Assembly: GCF_010015585.1 (NCBI RefSeq)
Contig: NW_022985071.1
Span: 1,461,391 to 1,525,390, forward strand
Reading direction: 5' to 3'
Source of the DNA: Eremomyces bilateralis CBS 781.70
Taxonomy: Eukaryota; Ascomycota; Dothideomycetes; Eremomycetales; Eremomycetaceae
DNA length: 64,000 bases
Shown: positions 57,746-64,000 of the stretch, one piece after another
Layout: every line of letters starts with the position of its first letter
Numbering within the stretch: the stretch's first letter is position 1
Position numbers and translations under genes: made by a program
The notes under the pieces: generated by a model
The model's input: only the letters and a program-made list of their open reading frames with translations
Databases searched by the model: none
What the model was told of the DNA's origin: nothing

Positions 57746-58079
57746 AACGGGCAGTACATGTTCGAAGTGTCGATGGGCATCAGATTGATCCAGCTACCAA
57801 ATTGTTAGTAACAAAATGGGACATGTTAAATAAGTAGAGGACGACGATAACTAGTTAGTTAGTTGATGCACGCGTCTAACTAGAGCCAAAAGGGACGGCC
57901 AAAAGATCAGGCTACGCGGCTGAAGAAGAAAGGTGTTAGGCTGAACTGATTCAGCATAGACTAATGAGAGAATATACGGCAAATACTATAGATGTGCAGC
58001 AATTCATGAAGGACAAGGGGAGAATACCAAGAATCTTAATCACGAAACTTCAAACATAAGAAAGTGATGAGAATTAAAA
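57746..58079. other. AT-rich gap between TF relic and LINE
   Basis: No gene. Contains a short TTAG-type simple run near 57855-57863. The 3' end of the LINE is somewhere near the right border and cannot be placed exactly. Confidence 0.4.
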
Positions 58080-59834
58080 TAAGAATCAATTTAACGTACT
58101 ATCTAGACCCCTTTCGGGTCTATGAGCACGGCATTCTATCTGGTCTGCCGCGGGCAAAGGTTTCCCCGTAGCCCTGAGGCTGCGGGTACATAAAATCCCG
58201 CCTCCTCCCTTTAGTAGACTATCTTAAACGTTTTCGTCTTTCCGTACGAGTCGGTGTTTCCGCCTACGCGGAGAGCTTATTCTGGCACATCATGGAGGAG
58301 CTGGAACGGTTTCCAGTCCTTTATTACCTCCTCCTCCACTTCCTTGGCCACCCGGTATTGCTCTAGACCTCCCGTATCGATCAGCCACCTTGCTGCGTGG
58401 CGCACCTTACTCTATCCCTGTTATGCAATATCCTCTTGAAATCCGTTGTTCCAGCTCGTTGGGTGAGCGCGATCCTCTGGTCGGTCCGCTGGGGGCAAAA
58501 TGCAAGGAGATGGTAGAGAGACTGTCGGAGGGCACGGCACTCACACGCTGGGTGGATTCCAGGGATACCAATTTTCGCGAGCCATCCTTTAACTCCAACT
58601 ACCTCCGTCCGTAGTGCCATAAGCGCCGAGGCCTCGTGTTTCTAAAGGCCATCGAACCGGTTAAGGCACTGGGTTTCCCACGGGTCCTTCCATGTCCTTA
58701 TTCTCCTTTCTGGTTTGGCCGCCTCGGCTTGCCATCTCTCCTTCCATTTCGCTCGATACTCGTCCTGGATCATCCGGTGCGGGTCTTTTCGCTGTTGTGT
58801 CTGATATCCCCTAGCTGGTTCGGGCCGGGGGAACAGAAGTTTGTCATACTTGGTCCGGAGAATACACATTGCGGGTTCAGGTTTAGACCGGACACAGGGA
58901 TCGGCCTCGAGTTCGTCTCGGGGGAGCGGAGGTAGCATCCCAGATTTGCGTCAGGGCTCCCTCAATCTGGGCAGTGACCTTATGGGAGTTCGTCGATGCT
59001 GCTCTTTGAGCGGCCCGTTCTTTGACGTAGAGTTCGATTGGGGGAACGTCCGCCTCTCTCAAGCGCGGCGATTGATGTCCGTTTGTAAGCCCCTAGTATC
59101 TTTCGAAGGCACTTGTTCTGTACCTTGGCTAGGTCTTTCATTTTGCCTTCAGAGATTGGCTCACCCTGCTGACGGACTCCCCAGATTGGGGCGCCGTATG
59201 TCATAATGGGCCGTGTAACCGCTGTGTAGAGCAGCCTCGATTTCTGGACGGATGGTCCCCATACCGACGAAGTTACCCTCGCCAGGGAATCGAAAACCCT
59301 AAGTCCCCTCTATGTTGCCCGGAAGATGTGGTCCTTCCATGAGAGGGAAGGGTCGAGCTAGACTCCTAGTATCTGGAGGGATGTAACTAATTCGGCTTGG
59401 TGTCCCTGTACCTGGATCGTGGACCGGAGATCAGCGGAAATATTGCGTTTCTTAGTAAAGTGGATAATCTGGTACTTATCCGGGGCAAATTTAGCCCCGA
59501 ACCTGTGACGCCCATTCCAGGCAAGTATCATGGGCTACAGTTAGTCGTTGGCAGTTAGCTACTACCGTGTCTCAGGTGACAAGTATAGTATTATCAACGA
59601 ACCCGAACCCGAGCACGTTACCCTGAACATCTTTGAATTGCTGTAGTAGGTCAGATATAAATAGGATAAATAGCGCGGGTGATAGGGTAGAGCCTTGCGG
59701 GAACCCAGTCTCCGTGTCGAACCAGCGGCTCTTAAAGTCCGAGAAGAGGATCTTTGTTCGCCGTCCGGTTAAGAAAGATGCGATTGTCTAGATAATCCAT
59801 TCGGGGTATCTCATCCGACGAAGGACCCAGAGAG
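58080..59834 (-). mobile_element. 5'-truncated, stop-riddled LINE (Tad1-like non-LTR retrotransposon)
   Basis: Minus-strand frames encode the C-terminal half of a non-LTR reverse transcriptase. Marks in order: RYPEWII, stop, then TIASFLTGRRTKILF (about 59815-59755); GFPQGSTLSPALFILF, the GxPQGS palm motif (about 59712-59665); GFGFVDNTIL at the catalytic-box position, where Tad1-type enzymes have FADD-like residues (about 59615); KYQIIHFTKKRN; ILGV, stop, LDPSLSWKDHI; and ALLYTAVTRPIMTYGAPIWG followed by NKCLRKILGAYKRT (59250-59080). Many in-frame TAG/TGA/TAA codons occur, as expected after RIP. The fingers domain, endonuclease and ORF1 are absent: the copy begins at about 59834, next to the DUF6589 relic. 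The 3' border is approximate. Confidence 0.8.
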
Positions 59835-61201
59835 TCGGCTTACAAAGTCTTCACTTGATGGTTCGCTTTTGAAGTGGAGCTGATTAATCCAGATATTCCT
59901 ATGGACGCCATATGTCCCGTCGATTGTCCCTTCGTCGAAAGGGGCGGCCTGGAGATGATGAAGTTGGGAGGCCATCCCTTTTGCGTGTAGACGCTTGATC
60001 TTCGGGCAAGTTGGGACAAGGGATGAATCCTTCCTGAATACTGAATCGATACTCTTAGAATGTATGTAACTATTCGCCTCGTAGATTAAGTATAAATCCA
60101 TTTAACTACTGGTATTGTCTCGTTGACAACCGGGTGCGTCGCAAATGTCCTTAAGACGGAGAGGTTTAGTGGGATTGAAATGTGTTTGCAATAAACCTTC
60201 GCGAGGTAAGTATGGGTTCTGAGCCAGTAAACAAGTCGTAAGGTTCTACATTATGTGTGTAGAACCGATAACCTGCTCGCGCACGGTGTCTTTGAAATTA
60301 AAATTATCATAGACAATGACCGTCTGTGGATCTCTAGCCAAGCTGGGAGGACGTTTCTATAAACTAGTTAGTTAAAGATAAAGGAGCTAAAGACAGGATG
60401 TTCACCTGAATTTACGTGGTTTGCCATACCTGATACCTCATCGTTAACATGTTTGTACGTATCACAGAGTCCAAGACCTGCGAGCGTCTCAACAACCCTG
60501 CGTTTAGTCCCACCAGAAATCAGGTAGAGTCCAAGATTCTTAGCAAAGGCGTTTGAAGTCTTGCGTTTACGACTCCGGCACGCCACTGCGGTGATCATGT
60601 ACATCTGCCCAATTATACCCTTCCCTAGATTCTCTCTTTTTGCCGGTTCATGACTCCGGCAGTTTCGAAGGAGTAGGTCCAAGAAGGCGAACCATTCCGG
60701 TGCATAGGTCTCGATAACATTTCGAATATCATCAGAGTCGATATCCCATTCGTGTGATGTCTTAGGATCGAAGGTATTGAAATATTGATGTGATGATAGA
60801 CCGTCGAGTTCGTCAAAAATGCGTTGCCAACTATAATAACCAGCGAGGCTATCGCCAATGCTCTGGCGTATTTCCTGCTCTTCAAGGACCGTACAGAACT
60901 GCTTAATCCTAGCAGTTCTCCCCAGCTGACCATGAGATCGATCGGATAATAACCAAAGTCGGATGAACTCTTTGAAATTGAGGCCTTGTATCCGCCAAAG
61001 GGCCAACGTTTCGCGCACCTTGTCGAAAGGCCTGGCTTTTCGCCTCCCGGTATACCGCTTGATCTGTCGGTAAGTCTTTGTAGGAGATCGTCTAGGAGAA
61101 GGACGATAAGCTCTAGGAAATGTAGGTGACGATAAAGGAGAGTCTGAAGGCGAGGAAGGCACGGAAGATAGGTCGCTCGATAGTGGTAACGCGGTAGACA
61201 T
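59835..61201 (-). pseudogene. DUF6589-family gene, broken by stops and truncated at a LINE junction
   Basis: Exon 1 (61201-60416, 262 codons) is intact: a Ser/Pro-rich start MSTALPLSSDLSSVPSSPSD, a basic patch RQIKRYTGRRKARPFDKVRE, and a conserved block NAFAKNLGLYLISGGTKRRV, then ETLAGLGLCDTYKHVNDE. A 59-nt intron (60415-60357; donor GTAAAT, branch CTAAC, acceptor TATAG) leads to exon 2 with VIVYDNFNFKDTVREQVIGS, the hallmark of fungal DUF6589 proteins. It then has in-frame stops TAG at 60248-60246 and TAA at 60104-60102. The frame resumes to GTIDGTYGVHRNIWINQLHF and stops matching the family at about 59840, where LINE sequence begins. The family's function is unknown; members are often multicopy in fungi (from memory). 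Confidence 0.75.
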
Positions 61202-61415
61202 ATTGAATATGAAACGACGCGATCTTGTAACGTAGGATGGTCAGATTAGTCCCAAAACTTAATCAATTATAGTATTCGACGTGTAGAACGCTCCTGCGGT
61301 GTTGAATTTGTAAGAAATATATTATTTCGAGCAGGATTGTAGATAGAAGTTGCCACACGTCAAGATGGTGATGATTTCAACTACGCGTCCATACAAAAAT
61401 GGTACAAAAGGCTCT

Positions 61416-61553
61416 CAGACGGCAGAGGTTCCCCCCGCCTTTACGGCGTATGATTGGTCAAAAATAGGTGGCTAACGCTAAAGAAATAGACTAACTAGAT
61501 TTTATCGGGTATAACGGAACGCCATAGTGGTAGGGGGAGGCCTTTGCCGTCTG
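61416..61553. mobile_element. MITE-like foldback (138 bp) with about 24-bp inverted ends
   Basis: The left end CAGACGGCAGAGGTTCCCCC (61416-61435) pairs with the right end, whose reverse complement reads CAGACGGCAAAGGCCTCCCC (from 61553 leftwards). The first 9 bases are identical and all differences in the next 11 are transitions, as RIP or CpG decay would produce. I see no flanking duplication and no ORF inside. This fits a small nonautonomous DNA element or a decayed hairpin. Confidence 0.55.
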
Positions 61554-61702
61554 GCCCCAGCTGAGATAAACATATGCTGCACTAGCAGCTAGCGGGTTGC
61601 CTTAGGCTACAAGGCATGAGTGGATCATGTGGTATCAACAAAGTAAGTCACGCGATCTCAACAAGAGATAGGTAGGATTCTCTCAACGGTTTCATCCCTC
61701 CT

Positions 61703-61902
61703 TGTTAGATACATGATCATTATTTGTATATCAACCAAGTAGGTAGGTAATACAGCGATCCCCGATGGCTACCTGTGACCTGTTGGGCCTATCACACTAC
61801 GCTCCTCTTTGTGTGTTTCACATTCCTTTCGTTTTCCTTTAGTTTTGCGCCCCGGCCTAACTGGCGGCCATCGGCCACTCTACTGTGTATGTTTTCCTAA
61901 CA
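61703..61902. mobile_element. Possible LTR-like unit (200 bp), no target duplication
   Basis: The segment starts TGTTAGATACATGATC and ends TTTTCCTAACA, with perfect 6-bp inverted ends TGTTAG/CTAACA. Interior text such as TTGTATATCAACCAAGTAGG looks like fungal copia LTRs I have seen, but flanks do not match (CTCCT left, ACCAA right), so it may be a rearranged solo LTR or chance. Confidence 0.4.
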
Positions 61903-62262
61903 ACCAAGCAATTCAGCACCCACGGAAAGAACACGCGATACCCCATTTCGCGTATCATGTGAACATGCCTCTCTAGCGTACAATCGTGCTCTATCTGCTA
62001 AGTACTAGCGAGAGATTTGCCTACATAGGCCAAACCAATCTGGCCTGATGAGAGTGTGAGTCCATATATTAGAGAGAGATGCGAAATACGCATCCTCGGA
62101 ACAGCACTATTCAGTTCCGGTTGCGAATAGGCATATTTTTTGTCGTTTAATGATATCTCCTCGAACCTTGGTCATCCTCGCCCATCCGGCCTGGATGTTA
62201 TGGATCTCGCGAGTCGCTCGGTGTGGCCAACGCCAATAGCGTTACCGATCTGGTAGTCACGC

Positions 62263-63384
62263 TCATCCGTAGAGTGAGCTTACATTCGTATCCTCGCCAT
62301 TCCATCCAATCTCAGGCCAACCCTCGGGGATTGTAGAAAAAGGGGGGAGGGTATAGCGCCCCTCACAGCTACTGGGACTGTCACATGTGATGTTGCATAA
62401 GCCAAATAACTCGCAATAACAGGTTTCTGCGTCTGGACAATGGACAGGAGGCTTTCCAAAAATCACTACATTACCAGATTAACAGGGTGCTCAGGATTTG
62501 CGGAAGAGGACGCAATGGCACTTACTATGCCAACTATACTCAAGGACCCGTCCGCTCTGGTAATCTTCCAGATCTGTGCTGTTCACCCAGTCGAGATATC
62601 GCACGTAATCGCTCTTTGGCCTTTCCCTTATCTTCTCTCTTGTAGCAGAAAATTGTGCGCAGCAGCTTACGCCAACCAACTCTGGCACCTCTTCGCCGGG
62701 GAACAATTCTCTGAAAGCATTCGCGTAGACCTGACCGGTGCTTATCTCGGCCGTAGTCCCGAGAGTCTTCTCATCATCGAGGGGGTGAAATTCACCGGGG
62801 CACCCAATCACCCAGACACAGCGCAGGTTGGTGTAACCAGCGCTGAGAAGGTAATCAATCTGTAGCTGCCGGAGTACGGCGACTCCATCATAGATCGGGT
62901 CGTCGTTGTGCCATTGATAGCGCAAGGCATGGTGGAAGATGGTAAGTTCGGGGAGATTTTCGTAGTTATCGATTATAAAACTTCCCAAGGCTGTTAACTT
63001 ATCTGGCCGTTTCGCTTTGAACAAGGGGAATCCGGATTTCATTGCATCATTTTCGATGAAGCTTTCCCACACGTACCTTAGATATACCATAGATTCTCGG
63101 CCTTTGTTCACAGAAACAGTCAAAGCAGCATTTGGATCGTCGACTACGTAGACATACTCGGCCCACTCCGGAAAATAATGATTCAGCCATGTGGTATTCT
63201 CATGACTCCTGCTCGCAACGACAAAGGCGTATTCTTTCTCACGAGAAGGAGGCTTCGAGTGAGAGACGATACCTGAAAACCGAGTCCCGCTCAGCATCAG
63301 GTAGAGGAAGTAGACAAGATATATCAAAACTATCGCGCGAATGATGTTCCATCGTTCACGATAGATTGATCCGCCCATTGGCAT
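62263..63384 (-). CDS. DUF3431-family type II membrane protein
   Basis: Exons are 63384-62526 and 62465-62263 (353 aa). The 60-nt intron has donor GTAAGT and acceptor ATGTAG and splits a Met codon (SWH joins MIFGKPPVHCPDAETCYC). An N-terminal hydrophobic helix (NIIRAIVLIYLVYFLYLML, about 13-31) predicts a type II membrane protein. The luminal domain has the DUF3431 features EYAFVVASRSHENTTWLNHY, VYVVDDPNAAL, FIIDNYENLPELTIFHHALR and YQWHNDDP. The C-terminus is Cys-rich (six Cys within about 30 residues), ending VSSLYG. The fold and context suggest a glycosyltransferase-like enzyme, which is inference. An intact gene among decayed repeats. Confidence 0.85.
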
Positions 63385-63812
63385 TGCGGAGGCCTCGCAT
63401 GCTCAAAACTTTGGTTGCTGAATAAAATAACGATACTACACCAGATGGTGATGTTCTGGGAAAGAAAAGAAGGCTTCGTCAAGGCAAGTAAATCGCTTCC
63501 GTACAAAGGATTTCATGTTTCATGTTGTCAAATGGGTGGCGGCTATTACGTGGAAGACTCATCTGATGCGATCCCATGCTCCTATTCGGCGGCTACGGGG
63601 AATCTGAGCCCTGATCCGAAGAGAAGTTCATTGGATGGGGTCTGAGGGGCGGCCCGGGTTTAGCGCCCTGGGCTTGCGATCTGCAGTCTAAGTTCGAACC
63701 CCTGCCTGTTGGCCAACCACCTACTTGGCCAGTATCACCATCTTAGCCACCATCATGAAAACCGTGACATCTCTACCACCACGTAATTATATTGAAAATT
63801 CAAACCATAGGA
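63385..63812. other. Intergenic containing a tRNA-like relic
   Basis: No gene. The tRNA-like sequence at 63637-63713 is listed separately. The left part is the DUF3431 promoter. Confidence 0.4.
63637..63713 (+). repeat. tRNA-like relic or SINE-like sequence
   Basis: The stretch contains a B-box match GTTCGAACCC (63692-63701), a possible A-box-like TTTAGCGCCCTGGG (63658-63671) and an anticodon-arm-like GGGCTTGCGATCTGCAG between them, in tRNA order and spacing. The T-stem and anticodon stem do not pair, so it is not a functional tRNA. It may be a decayed tRNA gene or the head of a tRNA-derived SINE. Confidence 0.3.
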
Positions 63813-64000
63813 CTATTGTACAGCATCTTGGGGAGCGTCTGGTATAGTTTCAGCCACGGGAATACTCTGTTCTAGTATAGTATTTGCCTCCAGAAGCCGT
63901 ACAGCCTCTTGCGCTACTTTGATCTCTTTAATCTGTGCGAACTTAACATTGGGATCTATCCGAACCTTCTTCTTGCGTTTTGGGGCTGAGGCGGCATCTA
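63813..64000 (-). CDS. C-terminus of a possible transposase, partial
   Basis: The minus frame is open from the right edge to a TAG at 63815-63813 (62 codons). It reads APKRKKKVRIDPNVKFAQIK, then EIKVAQEAVRLLEANTILEQ and IPDAPQDAVQ. A basic patch followed by a D-P-N-x-x-F-x-x-I-x-x-I-K-x-A-Q pattern resembles C-termini of fungal pogo/Fot1-type transposases from memory. The evidence is thin and the rest lies outside the window. Confidence 0.35.
   Translation of the reverse strand, partial: DAASAPKRKKKVRIDPNVKFAQIKEIKVAQEAVRLLEANTILEQSIPVAETIPDAPQDAVQ

Larger units (their letters stand above)
61202..62262. other. Repeat-containing intergenic region
   Basis: No gene. It holds the foldback at 61416-61553 and the LTR-like unit at 61703-61902, listed separately. 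Confidence 0.45.

Noticed and set aside
1-64000. Secondary-metabolite cluster or CRISPR-like array
   Set aside because: No PKS, NRPS, terpene cyclase or tailoring genes are grouped with the Zn2Cys6 regulator or PCS60, and no regularly spaced repeats occur.

Overview
This is nuclear DNA of a filamentous ascomycete (Pezizomycotina). Introns are mostly 48 to 100 nt, with GTRNGT donors, CTAAC or CTGAC branch points and YAG acceptors. Genes are compact, unclustered and on both strands, and the set is typically fungal: SED5, MPP10, SPT16, IPI3, ARO2, PCS60, a Vtc5-like SPX protein, a SAT4/rhodopsin-like membrane protein, a Zn2Cys6 regulator and a DUF3431 protein. Broken repeats carry in-frame stop codons of the kind RIP produces. 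I cannot name the class or species. All exon structures were read by eye from splice signals and reading-frame continuity.

Layout. 0-27 kb is a conserved core: a Pro/Ser-rich hypothetical protein (runs off the left edge), SED5, a tautomerase-like protein, MPP10, a small membrane protein, a SNAP-25/Sec9-like SNARE, a mitochondrial carrier, mitochondrial ribosomal protein uL3m, a D-2-hydroxyacid dehydrogenase, a SAT4-family membrane protein, a Vtc5-like SPX/VTC protein, SPT16 and IPI3. 27-31.9 kb is AT-rich and poor in recognisable genes, with two Cys-containing orphan ORFs and a 226-bp solo LTR bounded by a perfect 5-bp target-site duplication. 31.9-48.5 kb returns to ordinary genes: peroxisomal PCS60 divergent from chorismate synthase, a Zn2Cys6 regulator, an NTF2-like protein, an ankyrin protein with a putative DNA-binding N-terminus, and two secreted or surface proteins.

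48.5-64 kb is accessory and repeat-rich: a second solo LTR (187 bp, 5-bp duplication), one intact PQ-loop transporter, a decayed Zn2Cys6-type regulator, a 5'-truncated LINE abutting a broken DUF6589 gene, a foldback element, an intact DUF3431 gene, a tRNA-like relic and a possible transposase C-terminus at the right edge.

Functional links are general: ribosome biogenesis (MPP10, IPI3), membrane fusion (SED5, SNARE), vacuole (Vtc5-like, PQ-loop) and chromatin (SPT16). I see no biosynthetic cluster, CRISPR array or clearly new multigene system. The most informative material is the mobile-element record, including two solo LTRs found from their TG...CA ends and duplications.
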